The notes under the pieces were generated by a model. It saw only the letters and a program-made list of their open reading frames with translations, did not search any database and was not told the origin of the DNA. A program made the position numbers and the translations under genes. A DNA stretch of 64,000 nt, from positions 207,659 through 271,658 of the forward strand of contig QCIF01000001.1 in NCBI GenBank assembly GCA_003216835.1, written 5' to 3'. Source of the stretch: Prochlorococcus sp. AG-402-K10 (lineage in GTDB: Bacteria; Cyanobacteriota; Cyanobacteriia; PCC-6307; Cyanobiaceae). Positions 50,026 through 61,123 of this stretch are shown one piece after another (the stretch's first letter is position 1; each line of letters starts with the position of its first letter).

Positions 50026-52338
50026 TTACCCTCTTGCACCACCTGAAAAGGTAACAAGTTGTCCTTCACGAGTATTACCACTAGATCCTGTTATTAAGAA
50101 ATCAGGTTTTTCAGTTTCCTCATTTCTTTTTATATCTAACGGAGGCATAGCTCCCATGAATCCTGCCCTGGATGGGTTCCTCTTTCTTGAAGAAGCACCC
50201 TCTGTTCCCGTAACTTTATCTCCACGAGCCCAATCATCACCGGTGACGTTTCCAACCGATTGCCCTTCTCCAGTAATTCTTGATGACTTTCTCTTTTCTG
50301 GTGTATTTTCAGCACGTTCTTTTTCTTCAATTTGCATTTTTTGCTTGTAAGTAACATTTTTATTAGGTTCAAATCTAAATTGTTCAGTGCCAGTAACTTT
50401 ATTAACTGCCATATCAAAAGGTCCTGTTATCTTTGAACCATTTTCATATTCATTACCAGTAACACCTAGCGTATTTTTTGCTGTATATTTGTCTCTTGAT
50501 GGTGAATTAACAGAGAATTCATTCCAAGAATTCTCTACTGACTTTTCTTGATTAGCGTATGCAGCATCATTAGGATTGCTATCACAAGCATTTAAAAACT
50601 GATCTCCCCCAACATAAGGAGTTCCAGTTAAATTCTTACAAGCACCTTTCTTAGCTCCAGTCATTACACCTCCAATACCTGGCTGCTGTCCAGTAAGTCT
50701 GGAATTTGAATTGTTTCCAGAATTAACTGTTGCACGTGATTTTACATCTTCAGCAATTTCAGTATTACAATATTCATTTATCTGATCTAAACCAGCGTAT
50801 GGAGTTCCTGTTAAAACCTTGCATGATCCAGGCTCATCTCCAGTTACGCTTTTTGATCTTCCTGTCATAGTTCCACTAATCAAATTAGACTTTGAAGAAA
50901 GACTTAAGCCAACTTTCCTAGCTTCTGGTTGTGGGTTTGAACCGCAAAACTTTTCATATTGCTGAGACCCAATATATTCATCACCAGTTATATTTTTACA
51001 ACTACCATGTTCATTACCTGTCATATGATCAGATCTACCAACCCCTGTGCCTGTGACATTATTTCCATTAAGAGTGTTGAAGCTTCCTACTTTCTCAAAA
51101 GCTTTTCCTTGGGGGTTAGGCTCCGAACCAAGATACTGATCTCCAGTTAACTGATGTCCTGAACCTGATTCATCTCCAGTAACTAATGATGATCTTCCAG
51201 GAAGTGATCCAGATACTTTTAATCCATCAGTTGTAATACTTTGTTTAACCTTTGATGGGTTTTTAGGAACTTCCCCGCAATATTTCTGTGACTGATCAGC
51301 CGAGACGTATTCAGTCCCAGTCAAATTTTTACAAGTTCCAGGCTCATCCCCTGTTACTTTTTCTGATCTACCTACTTCATTACCTGTAACCTTATTACCT
51401 GATGTGGTTGAGGTAACAGAGGATCTTGAAGGCTGTTTATATTTTGGTTTTTCTTGACAGAATTGATCAACAACCTCTGCCCCAAGATATTGGGTACCTG
51501 TTACTGTTCTACAAGTGCTGGCTTCGTTCCCTGTGGTTTTTAATGACCTATTGGCTTGGGTTCCTGTAACTGTTTGACCTGAATCAGTTTCACTTTTACC
51601 AACTTTCCAACTCGCATCAGCGATATTGAGTTTTGATCCATTCTTATTTGGACCACATGGCCTACACTTTCCATTACCTTTATTCCCAGTAGCTCCTGTT
51701 TTACTTCTTAGCTCTCTTACTCTCTGCGAGATTTCTCTACTAGATAAATCTGGATCTCCCCTTCTAGCTAAAGATGCGGCACTATTATTTTGCTTAGACG
51801 CTGATTTACCGTGTTTAGATTGAGCTTCTCTTCTTGCTAAAACAATATCTCTACTTGTATTAGTAATTGGTTTTCTCTTTTGATTAATTCTTCTTTTAAT
51901 ATTTGATTTTAATGATTTTGTTTCAATATTACTTGTATTTTGTACATCTTGATTTTTTTCAATATTCACTTTAACGTCATTGACCTTAATTCCGCTTTTA
52001 ACCTCAGTACGTGTTCTATCAGAAGAATTTATAGCTGATTTACCATGGGTAGACATTGCTTTTCTTCTCTCGATAACAAGATCTTTACTGGATAAGGTTC
52101 TTGAAAAAGATTTTCTATTTAATTGATTTGATGGAATATGTTTTTTCACTGATTTTGAAAAACTTTGAGTATTAGAAGTCTTGGTATTAGAAGAAAAATT
52201 AGTACCAGAAGTTTTTATATCCTGAGAAGATCGAACTCTATCTTTAGTAGAAGAAGAATGAGTAGCAGCTTTTTTTCCGCTATCGCTCATTGCTTTTCTT
52301 CTTTCTAATGCAATTTCTCTACTGGTTTTCTTTGACAT
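50026..52338 (-). CDS. csoS2: Carboxysome scaffold protein CsoS2
   Basis: Disordered, basic, repetitive scaffold of 770 residues that binds RuBisCO and shell. The N-terminal region has four copies of a [R]-[R/V]-[R/K]-x-x-x-S-x-x-G motif (near 12-23, 91-102, 166-177, 204-215) that bind RuBisCO. About six middle repeats, each with VTG motifs and two Cys, follow; the third lacks both cysteines. The C-terminal region has further VTG repeats and the conserved end SGGARG. Only one full-length frame is open, with no obvious need for frameshifting. Confidence 0.95.
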   Translation of the reverse strand: MSKKTSREIALERRKAMSDSGKKAATHSSSTKDRVRSSQDIKTSGTNFSSNTKTSNTQSFSKSVKKHIPSNQLNRKSFSRTLSSKDLVIERRKAMSTHGKSAINSSDRTRTEVKSGIKVNDVKVNIEKNQDVQNTSNIETKSLKSNIKRRINQKRKPITNTSRDIVLARREAQSKHGKSASKQNNSAASLARRGDPDLSSREISQRVRELRSKTGATGNKGNGKCRPCGPNKNGSKLNIADASWKVGKSETDSGQTVTGTQANRSLKTTGNEASTCRTVTGTQYLGAEVVDQFCQEKPKYKQPSRSSVTSTTSGNKVTGNEVGRSEKVTGDEPGTCKNLTGTEYVSADQSQKYCGEVPKNPSKVKQSITTDGLKVSGSLPGRSSLVTGDESGSGHQLTGDQYLGSEPNPQGKAFEKVGSFNTLNGNNVTGTGVGRSDHMTGNEHGSCKNITGDEYIGSQQYEKFCGSNPQPEARKVGLSLSSKSNLISGTMTGRSKSVTGDEPGSCKVLTGTPYAGLDQINEYCNTEIAEDVKSRATVNSGNNSNSRLTGQQPGIGGVMTGAKKGACKNLTGTPYVGGDQFLNACDSNPNDAAYANQEKSVENSWNEFSVNSPSRDKYTAKNTLGVTGNEYENGSKITGPFDMAVNKVTGTEQFRFEPNKNVTYKQKMQIEEKERAENTPEKRKSSRITGEGQSVGNVTGDDWARGDKVTGTEGASSRKRNPSRAGFMGAMPPLDIKRNEETEKPDFLITGSSGNTREGQLVTFSGGARG

Positions 52339-52374
52339 AATCTTCAGATGTGAAACTCTTTTAAAAACTCTTTT

Positions 52375-52418
52375 AAAAAACTTTCTCCAGAAAAATTATT
52401 TATTTTTTATGGAGAAAG
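52375..52418 (-). terminator. Terminator-like hairpin between rbcS and csoS2
   Basis: On the minus strand CTTTCTCCA (52418-52410) pairs with TGGAGAAAG (52389-52381) around a 20-base loop and is followed by six T (52380-52375). It lies 22 bases past the rbcS stop and 37 before csoS2. It could partly terminate or mark the processed 3' end of rbcLS RNA. Two copies of AACTCTTTTAAAA follow it. Confidence 0.7.
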
Positions 52419-52440
52419 ATATTAACTACATAAAGTAGAT

Positions 52441-52782
52441 TTAGCGTCCTTGGAAAACAACAAAAGCTGTTCCTTGGCTTTGAGTGTAAGCATCGTAACC
52501 GATAATTCTTACATGATGATCAGGATATGCTCTATGGCATGCCTCTAATTCACTTACAACCAAGTTAAGGTCTTTTTCCCCAAAAAATGGGAGTTTCCAA
52601 TATGACCAATAAGTTTGCATACTTCCGCTTGGGTGAACATGCTCAATAACAGGACTCCATCCTTGAGCAATTATGTATGCAATTTGATCGTATATTTCTT
52701 CCTGGGTCATCGGTGGTAAGAAACCGAATGTTTCCAGGGTTGCAACTGTTTGATAGTCGCCTACTGTGCTCTGGAAAGGCAT
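52441..52782 (-). CDS. rbcS: RuBisCO small subunit, form IA
   Basis: A 113-residue small subunit of the carboxysomal L8S8 enzyme. FGFLPPMTQEEIYDQI and the strand TYWSYWKLPFFG are conserved, as is the C-terminal FVVFQGR. There is no extended C-terminal SSU-like linker. The spacer from rbcL holds two hairpins, and that to csoS2 holds a terminator-like one. Confidence 0.98.
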   Translation of the reverse strand: MPFQSTVGDYQTVATLETFGFLPPMTQEEIYDQIAYIIAQGWSPVIEHVHPSGSMQTYWSYWKLPFFGEKDLNLVVSELEACHRAYPDHHVRIIGYDAYTQSQGTAFVVFQGR

Positions 52783-52807
52783 AATTAATCTAAATGTGAA
52801 TGAAATT

Positions 52808-52825
52808 TCTCGTAAATAAACGAGA
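52808..52825 (-). other. Small hairpin in the rbcL-rbcS spacer
   Basis: TCTCGT (52808-52813) and ACGAGA (52820-52825) form a six-base stem with a six-base loop. It lies 25 bases before the rbcS ATG. There is no T-run. It is likely to affect RNA folding or stability. Confidence 0.5.
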
Positions 52826-52836
52826 TTTATAGAAGT

Positions 52837-52861
52837 TTGAGGAGAAAAGATATCTCCTCAA
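52837..52861 (-). other. Stable hairpin after rbcL
   Basis: TTGAGGAGA (52837-52845) and TCTCCTCAA (52853-52861) form a perfect nine-base stem with a seven-base loop, 14 bases past the rbcL stop. With no T-run it looks like a stabilising or processing structure rather than a terminator. Confidence 0.65.
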
Positions 52862-52875
52862 TTTTAAAATCCGAG

Positions 52876-54291
52876 TTAACCTTGAACGTCAAGCTTGTCA
52901 ACAGTATCAAACTCAAACTTGATTTCCTTCCAAGTTTCTAGAGCAATAGCTAATTCAGGACTATGCTTAGCAGCTTCCATAAGAATGTCTCTACTCTCTT
53001 TTTCGATTTCGCGACCAGCATTACGTGCTTTTACACAAGCTTCTAAAGCAACTCTGTTTGCAGCAGCTCCAGCAGCTGAACCCCATGGATGTCCGTGAGT
53101 TCCTCCACCGAACTGAAGACAAGAATCGTCTCCAAAAATTGCAAGAAGAGCAGGCATATGCCAAACATGAATACCACCAGATGCTACGGCAAATACTCCA
53201 GGCATTGATCCCCAGTCTTGATCAAAGAAGTTACCTCTTGATCTGTCTTCAGGAACGAATGACTCTCTTAAGTTATCAATGTAACCAAGAGTTGTTTGAC
53301 GGTCACCTTCTAGTTTTCCAACAACTGTTCCAGTATGTAATTGATCACCACCAGATAGTCTCAAACATTTTGCTAAAACTCTGAAATGAATACCATGCTT
53401 AGGATGTCTATCAATAACAGCATGCATAGCTCTGTGTATATGCAAAAGCATGCCATTCTTACGACACCAATTAGCTAAACCAGTATTTGCTGTAAATCCA
53501 CCAGTTATATAATCATGCATGATGATTGGCATATCTAGCTCTTTAGCAAATTCAGCACGTTCGTAAAGCTCTTCTGGAGTGTTAGCTGTACAGTTCAAGT
53601 AGTGACCTTTTACTTCACCAGTTTCTTGCTGAGCAAGTTTAACTGCCTCGGCAACAAACTCAAATCTTTCTCTCCAACGTTGGAAAGGTTGAGAATTAAT
53701 ATTCTCATCATCCTTAGTTAGATCAAGACCACCTCTAAGACATTCGTATACAACTCGACCATAGTTTTTACCAGATAAACCTAATTTAGGCTTAATGGTA
53801 CAACCGAGAAGAGGTCTACCGTATTTATTTAAACGATCTCTCTCAACTACGATTCCATTTGGAGGACCACCGCAAGTTTTAATAAAAGCAATTGGGAATC
53901 TAATATCTTCTAGACGTAAATGTCTTAAAGCTTTAAATCCAAAAACGTTTCCTACTAATGAGGTTAATACGTTAGTAATTGAACCTTCTTCGAAAAGATC
54001 TAGAGGATATGCAATAAAAGCATAAAAAGCTTCTGGATCTCCTGGAACGTCTTCAATTCTATAACAACGTCCTTTGTAGAATTCTAGGTCTGTAAGTAAC
54101 TCGGACCAAACTGTTGACCAAGTACCTGTTGAAGATTCAGCTGCTACTGCGGCTGCCACTTCTTCTCTTGGAACACCTTCTTGACCTGTACACTTGAAAC
54201 AAGCTAACAAATCGGTGTCTAGGGGGACATATTCTGGAGTCCAGTAGGTATCTCTGTACTCCTTGACCCCCGCATCATACTTCTTACTCAT
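52876..54291 (-). CDS. rbcL: RuBisCO large subunit, form IA
   Basis: Catalytic subunit of 471 residues that fixes CO2 on ribulose bisphosphate. The carbamylated lysine is Lys193 in [10 protein letters not shown], with Asp195 and Glu196 as magnesium ligands. [11 protein letters not shown] holds the catalytic Lys and [10 protein letters not shown] the loop-binding residues. It lies inside the carboxysome operon, 70 bases after csoS1, as in other alpha-cyanobacteria. The spacer holds a 14-base palindrome at 54318-54331. Confidence 0.99.
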
Positions 54292-54317
54292 AACGATAAA
54301 TTTAGGTCTGTGTAGGG

Positions 54318-54331
54318 AAAATAATTATTTT
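54318..54331. other. Palindrome in the csoS1-rbcL spacer
   Basis: AAAATAATTATTTT is a perfect 14-bp palindrome 27 bases upstream of the rbcL ATG. In so AT-rich a genome this may be chance, but it could also be a binding or processing site. Confidence 0.3.
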
Positions 54332-54361
54332 GCAAAATCTTATAATCTTGCTGAATTTTAA

Positions 54362-54673
54362 TTAGTCCTTTTGACCAAGAAAATCACCATTACCAAGAGC
54401 TGGTTCAACTTCTCTATGAGGACGAGCAATAATGTGAGCTGCAACTAAACCGTCACCAACTCTTTCACAAGCGTCAGCACCTGCTCTAACAGCAGCGTTA
54501 ACAGCACCTGTTTCGCCTCTAACTAATACTGTGACATAACCGCCACCTACGAATTCACGACCAATTAGGCGAACTTCTGCTGCCTTGGTCATTGCGTCTG
54601 CTGCTTCGATTGCAGGTACAAGTCCGCGAGTCTCGATCATGCCGAGAGCGATACCCATTGTTTCTGTAGCCAT
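54362..54673 (-). CDS. csoS1: Carboxysome shell hexamer CsoS1
   Basis: BMC-H protein of 103 residues, the main facet protein of the alpha-carboxysome. ALGMIETRGLVPAIEAADAMTKAAEV and the RGETGAVNAAVRAG turn that lines the pore are present. It is the first gene of the operon. The upstream 327-base divergent region should hold the operon promoter. Confidence 0.98.
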   Translation of the reverse strand: MATETMGIALGMIETRGLVPAIEAADAMTKAAEVRLIGREFVGGGYVTVLVRGETGAVNAAVRAGADACERVGDGLVAAHIIARPHREVEPALGNGDFLGQKD

Positions 54674-55000
54674 TGCCTACTAAATTACTAAATGTGGAAT
54701 GTTCGATTGCAACAATGGCCCATTAAGTACTTATAAGTCAAGCATTTTTACCTAAAAACCCTATTAATCTTTTTTCTATCATTCATAAGATAAACTTATC
54801 ACCCTTGGTACTATTGATATATTAATACTTATCAAAATTAGTCAGTACATCACAACAAACTGTTGTCTCCATTAAAAATTTACATTAAGTTATTTCAGTA
54901 CGAGGCAGGCCCTGTCTACAGGTGTGGAATGTTCAACCTTTCCTGTCTCCGTATCAACCTTTGAAGTAAGATAATATTTCCAGCAATCATCTTTGTTATT
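54674..55000. promoter_or_regulatory. Divergent control region between csoS1 and rdgB
   Basis: This 327-base noncoding region probably carries the carboxysome-operon and rdgB promoters. A 12-base direct repeat TGTGGAATGTTC occurs at 54693-54704 (20 bases from the csoS1 ATG) and at 54923-54934. ACAACA-AAC-TGTTGT at 54852-54866 is an inverted repeat that could be a regulator site. A local GC-rich patch lies at about 54901-54960. No gene on either strand is supported. Confidence 0.55.
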
Positions 55001-55585
55001 TTGAACCTTCCAATACTTACTATTGCTAGTGGAAATCCACGAAAGGTATCTGAAATTTCAGAAATGTTAAATGTTTTATCTTTAAAAGTAGAGAAACAGC
55101 CAGACAATTTAAATGTCGAAGAGACAGGCTCCACATACTTTGAGAACGCCTTATTAAAAGCCAAAGCAGCTTCTTTAGAGACCAATACATGGGCATTAGC
55201 TGATGATTCAGGTCTTGAAGTGGATTATTTAGATGGTCGCCCAGGTATATATTCTGCTCGATATGCCAAAAACAATTCTGAAAAAATCAAGAAATTAATT
55301 CATGAACTTTCTGACAGTCCATATAGAAGTGCAAGATTTATAAGTTGTATGGTTTTATGTGATCCCTCAGGAAAGTTAATTAAGGAGACAACTGGAATAT
55401 GTTGGGGAGAAATTCTAAAGAATCCAAAATACCCAAATGGGGAATTCGAATCTATTTTCTGGGTTAAAGAAGCTAACTGTGTCTACGGGGAACTTTCTCA
55501 ATCTCAACTAAGTAAATTAGGGAGTAGAGGTAAAGCAGCAAAAATTATGTCCCCTTTTTTAAAAAAAGAAATTGGCTTAATTTAA
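55001..55585 (+). CDS. rdgB: XTP/dITP (Ham1) pyrophosphatase
   Basis: House-cleaning nucleotide hydrolase of 194 residues that removes inosine- and xanthosine-type triphosphates. SGNPRKVSEI is at 10-19 and ALADDSGLEVDYLDGRPGIYSARYA is the diagnostic centre. The start is TTG at 55001. It sits between csoS1 and csoS1D on the opposite strand, splitting the shell genes. Convergent with csoS1D (six bases between stops). Confidence 0.93.
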   Translation: MNLPILTIASGNPRKVSEISEMLNVLSLKVEKQPDNLNVEETGSTYFENALLKAKAASLETNTWALADDSGLEVDYLDGRPGIYSARYAKNNSEKIKKLIHELSDSPYRSARFISCMVLCDPSGKLIKETTGICWGEILKNPKYPNGEFESIFWVKEANCVYGELSQSQLSKLGSRGKAAKIMSPFLKKEIGLI

Positions 55586-55591
55586 AAACTA

Positions 55592-56362
55592 TCAATAATT
55601 AGAAATTTCTTCAATTGCTCTAATTGCAGCAGCAGCAGCTTCCTCTACATCTCCTTCCTTACCAGCAAGGGTTAATCTACCAAAGGCTCCAACTGCCTTA
55701 ACATCAACAACAGTTATATTGGAAGCTTTTTCAGCTTCATTCGCTGCTTTTAAAACATAGCCAGCTGGTTCCGTTTCTAATATGAACATACTCATTCCAG
55801 ATTGAATCATTGATCCACTTCTATTTTGTCTATTTATTAAAACCGCATGGTCAGGAGTGATCGCACGAATAACTTCGGTCCAACTTGTTGTAGGTTTTGT
55901 TCTCTTTCTAACCTCACTTCCAATAGCATCGAGAACAACATCTCCAGAATGTAAGACTGTACTTTGATCCTTATGATAAAGAGCCAGAGAACCAAATGCT
56001 CTCTCAACAATCATCTGACCAAGACGAACATTACTTGCTTTTAAGGCAATATCAGTAACTCTATGAACAGCCATTCCAGGTGATACTTCCATCCAAAGAC
56101 AAGAATCTCCAGGTATAGGTAAAAAACCTCTACTAACCGTTCCCATATATGCTGCTAATTGAGGTTGTAGAGAATCTAAAAAAACATATGTTCTTAACTC
56201 AATTTGTTCAACTTGACTTGCTTGCCTAGATACTAAAGATTTTTCTGAATCAGTTGTAATAAAACAGCTAGCTCCAGTGGCCTGAGATTGAACCTCAGAT
56301 CCTGTTACTAAAGAACTCCCTTTTTTTCGTTCTCCTCTGTTAAAGCTAGAAGTTGGTTCCAT
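55592..56362 (-). CDS. csoS1D: Carboxysome tandem-BMC shell protein CsoS1D
   Basis: Trimeric shell protein of 256 residues with two BMC domains, about 50-150 and 155-256, preceded by a polar 45-residue N-terminal extension. In Prochlorococcus this protein forms gated pores. [22 protein letters not shown] in domain 1 and [17 protein letters not shown] in domain 2 are recognisable. It is transcribed separately from the main operon, probably from the 96-base spacer shared with the next gene. Confidence 0.93.
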   Translation of the reverse strand: MEPTSSFNRGERKKGSSLVTGSEVQSQATGASCFITTDSEKSLVSRQASQVEQIELRTYVFLDSLQPQLAAYMGTVSRGFLPIPGDSCLWMEVSPGMAVHRVTDIALKASNVRLGQMIVERAFGSLALYHKDQSTVLHSGDVVLDAIGSEVRKRTKPTTSWTEVIRAITPDHAVLINRQNRSGSMIQSGMSMFILETEPAGYVLKAANEAEKASNITVVDVKAVGAFGRLTLAGKEGDVEEAAAAAIRAIEEISNY

Positions 56363-56458
56363 TCAGGAGACTATAACTGATAACGAATCTTTTTTGTATT
56401 AAATTTACTTGCATGCTTTCCACAAAACGATAATTTTAAGTAAAAGGTATGCAACTTT

Positions 56459-56827
56459 ATGGGAACTTCTCAACAAAAAGAACCAAATAATTTAGAGAGC
56501 AAAAAGGAATTAAGTCCTGATCAAACTCTCGGATTAGTTAGCTTAAGTTTAATGCAAAAACTATATCAGAAAGACTCATCCTTTAGTTGGTTAGAAGAGG
56601 AAAAATCAGAGAAGGTAAATCTTAAAAATCTTAGAGACAGATTGGAATTAACACAATTGGCAATAAATACTGGAGCCCCTTTAACAACTGCAGAGGTGAG
56701 TGCTTTAATTGGAGCAAAGCCCGGGAAGTCGAAACTGGAGAGAGCAGGATTATTAGCTACAAAAATAGCTAGAAATTTATGGAAGTTATCGAAAACGAGC
56801 CAAGGAAATTCCTTCTACAGAAATTAA
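56459..56827 (+). CDS. Conserved hypothetical upstream of chlN
   Basis: A 122-residue soluble protein not assigned to a family. It begins with a disordered polar stretch, then has two helical regions (about 25-75) and a final ordered part, TTAEVSALIGAKPGKSKLERAGLLATKI, suggesting a helical DNA- or protein-binding domain. No cofactor motif. It is 156 bases upstream of chlN, with the same orientation, so a link with pigment synthesis is possible but only by position. Confidence 0.6.
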   Translation: MGTSQQKEPNNLESKKELSPDQTLGLVSLSLMQKLYQKDSSFSWLEEEKSEKVNLKNLRDRLELTQLAINTGAPLTTAEVSALIGAKPGKSKLERAGLLATKIARNLWKLSKTSQGNSFYRN

Positions 56828-56911
56828 AACAACCCTGAAAAATCTATTTAATAATTCTCATTTAAGTTTTTAAACATTCATATAAGTTTTTTAAATGTGT
56901 GAATTTCTTAA

Positions 56912-58240
<1,329 letters not shown>

Positions 58241-58245
58241 AAATT

Positions 58246-59814
58246 ATGGAATTAACTCTATGGACATATGAAGGGCCCCCTCATGTAGGTGCAATGAGGA
58301 TTGCATCATCCATGAAAGATATACATTATGTACTTCATGCTCCTCAAGGAGATACTTATGCGGATCTTTTGTTTACAATGATTGAAAGAAGGGGGAAAAG
58401 GCCTCCCGTGACCTACACAACATTTCAGGCTAGGGATCTAGGTGGTGATACAGCAGAATTGGTCAAAAAAAATATAAAGGAGGCAGTCGCCCGATTTAAA
58501 CCAAAAACTCTTTTAGTAGGAGAAAGTTGCACCGCAGAACTAATACAAGACCAGCCTGGAGCTCTTGCTAAAGGGATGGGATTTGATATTCCAATAGTTA
58601 ACCTTGAATTACCCGCATACAGCAAAAAAGAAAATTGGGGAGCTTCAGAAACCTTTTATCAGCTAATAAGAACTCTTCTAAAGGAAAAGATAAGTCCAGA
58701 TGAAAAGATAAATCCTCAAAGATGGAAGGAACTAGGCCGAAGACCAAAAGTAAATATACTTGGTCCTTCATTATTAGGATTCAGGTGTAGGGATGATGTT
58801 ATCGAAATACAACGTATACTTTCAGAACAAGGAATAGATACAAATGTAGTGGCCCCGCTGGGAGCAAGCCCAGATGATATTGAAAGACTAATAGATGCTG
58901 AAATCAATATTTGTCTCTATCAGGAAATTGCTGAAACATCCTGTGATTGGCTTAAACGCAATTTCGGAATGGAATATACAACTACTATCCCAATTGGAAT
59001 AAAAAACACAATTAATTTTATAAAGGAAGTCCATAACAAGTTAGACCTGCCTTTAAGTAATAAAGAAGAATTAGAACACAAATCAAAACTTCCTTGGTAT
59101 TCAAAATCAGTTGACTCTAATTATTTAACTGGCAAACGAGTTTTTATATTTGGTGATGGAACACATGCAATTGCTGCCGCTAAAATTGCTAAAGAGGAAT
59201 TAGGTTTTGAAGTAGTTGGTCTTGGAACCTATAGCAGAGAGATGGCCAGACAAGTAAGAGCCACTGCAAAAGAGATGAATATAGAGGCTCTCATTACTAA
59301 CAATTATCTAGAAGTGGAAGATACAATGAAAAGAACCTCGCCTGAATTAGTTTTAGGTACACAGATGGAGAGGCATAGTGCTAAAAGACTTGGAATTCCT
59401 TGCTCGGTAATAAGTACACCAATGCATGTTCAAGACGTTCCCGCAAGATATAGTCCTCAAATGGGATGGGAAGGAGCAAATGTAATCTTTGATGACTGGG
59501 TTCATCCTCTAATGATGGGATTAGAAGAACATCTAATTGATATGTTTAAGCATGATTTTGAATTTGTTGATGGTCATCAAAGTCATCTAGGTCATACTGC
59601 GACCAAAGTTAAAACTGACATAAATTCAGAAGAAAAAGAAAACCAACACAAAGGAGGAATTATTTGGACTGAATCTGGTAGAGCTGAATTAACAAAGGTT
59701 CCATTTTTTGTTAGAGGTAAAGTTAAAACGAATACAGAGAAATATGCGATGTCAAAAGGTATTCCAGAAATTAGCGACGAAACCCTTTATGATGCAAAAG
59801 CATTCTTCGGATAG
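58246..59814 (+). CDS. chlB: Light-independent protochlorophyllide reductase subunit B
   Basis: DPOR NB component of 522 residues. Asp36, the unusual oxygen ligand of the [4Fe-4S] cluster, is present. [11 protein letters not shown] and GFRCRDD are nitrogenase-like features and the C-terminal domain (from about 425) covers substrate binding. Length is normal. Unlike chlN-chlB, the gap to chlL is 191 bases and contains an inverted repeat. Confidence 0.97.
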   Translation: MELTLWTYEGPPHVGAMRIASSMKDIHYVLHAPQGDTYADLLFTMIERRGKRPPVTYTTFQARDLGGDTAELVKKNIKEAVARFKPKTLLVGESCTAELIQDQPGALAKGMGFDIPIVNLELPAYSKKENWGASETFYQLIRTLLKEKISPDEKINPQRWKELGRRPKVNILGPSLLGFRCRDDVIEIQRILSEQGIDTNVVAPLGASPDDIERLIDAEINICLYQEIAETSCDWLKRNFGMEYTTTIPIGIKNTINFIKEVHNKLDLPLSNKEELEHKSKLPWYSKSVDSNYLTGKRVFIFGDGTHAIAAAKIAKEELGFEVVGLGTYSREMARQVRATAKEMNIEALITNNYLEVEDTMKRTSPELVLGTQMERHSAKRLGIPCSVISTPMHVQDVPARYSPQMGWEGANVIFDDWVHPLMMGLEEHLIDMFKHDFEFVDGHQSHLGHTATKVKTDINSEEKENQHKGGIIWTESGRAELTKVPFFVRGKVKTNTEKYAMSKGIPEISDETLYDAKAFFG

Positions 59815-59894
59815 CGTATACTAAATAGCCATCAATAAGGCATGAGTATTTTCACTCAAAGTATAGTAAATTAACCCTAAAGATGTAGTTATAA

Positions 59895-59938
59895 AAACAA
59901 ATGTTCTATATTTAGCATAAATAAATAAACATTTGTTT
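59895..59938. repeat. Long inverted repeat in the chlB-chlL spacer
   Basis: AAACAAATGTT (59895-59905) and AACATTTGTTT (59928-59938) are a perfect 11-base inverted repeat with a 22-base AU-rich loop. It lacks a clean T-run on either strand, so it is more likely to be a processing or stability element, or a regulator site, than a simple terminator. Confidence 0.7.
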
Positions 59939-60005
59939 AGAAATATATTACATAAGACATTTACCCTGCAAGAATATAAATAGTAACGTGTATTTTTAGC
60001 TTTAA

Positions 60006-60893
<888 letters not shown>

Positions 60894-60990
60894 ATTGAAC
60901 TAACCATCTACATTTTGACATAAAGTCAAATTCCCTGAGAACTTACTATTTGCATTAGTTTATATCGATATTAAGCATCTAGTAAGCGTT

Positions 60991-61077
60991 TCATTTTCTC
61001 CTGTTTTTCATATTTAAAAATAAGTTTGTGTAGTTTGCAATAACTAATAACAGCAAGAGAAATGTATTAATAGACAT
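60991..61077 (-). CDS. Possible 28-residue membrane peptide
   Basis: A frame starting MSINTFLLLLLVIANYTNL, with a single hydrophobic stretch at about 5-14, and a basic end (KNRRK). Its ATG lies some 18 bases after a candidate -10 element with a consensus -35 (61118-61123). Small membrane peptides are common in photosynthetic cyanobacteria, but no family is recognised and chance is possible. Confidence 0.3.
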   Translation of the reverse strand: MSINTFLLLLLVIANYTNLFLNMKNRRK

Positions 61078-61078
61078 A

Positions 61079-61101
61079 AAAAAAGAGAGTCTTTATAATC
61101 T
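61079..61101 (-). terminator. Possible terminator downstream of por
   Basis: On the minus strand AGAGA and TCTCT form a five-base stem with a 10-base loop followed by seven T. It is about 160 bases past the por stop, and overlaps the candidate promoter described for the same gap, so the two readings compete. Confidence 0.35.
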
Positions 61102-61123
61102 CTAATTTTAGATCGACTGTCAA
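61095..61123 (-). promoter_or_regulatory. Candidate minus-strand promoter
   Basis: Read on the minus strand, a perfect -35 box TTGACA (61123-61118) is followed after 17 bases by GATTAT (61100-61095), four of six matches to TATAAT. It would drive a transcript toward chlL's 3' end. Confidence 0.4.

Noticed and set aside
50136..50417. Second open frame of 93 codons inside csoS2, as a frameshift product
   Set aside because: It lies in an alternative frame within repetitive DNA and has no start signal or slippery-site evidence; the main frame is complete.
53025..53384. Antisense 119-codon frame in rbcL
   Set aside because: Complement of a strongly conserved gene with biased codons; no family match or start signal.
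54916..55185. Minus-strand frame over the 5' end of rdgB
   Set aside because: Half of it is the antisense of rdgB codons; the remainder is noncoding spacer.
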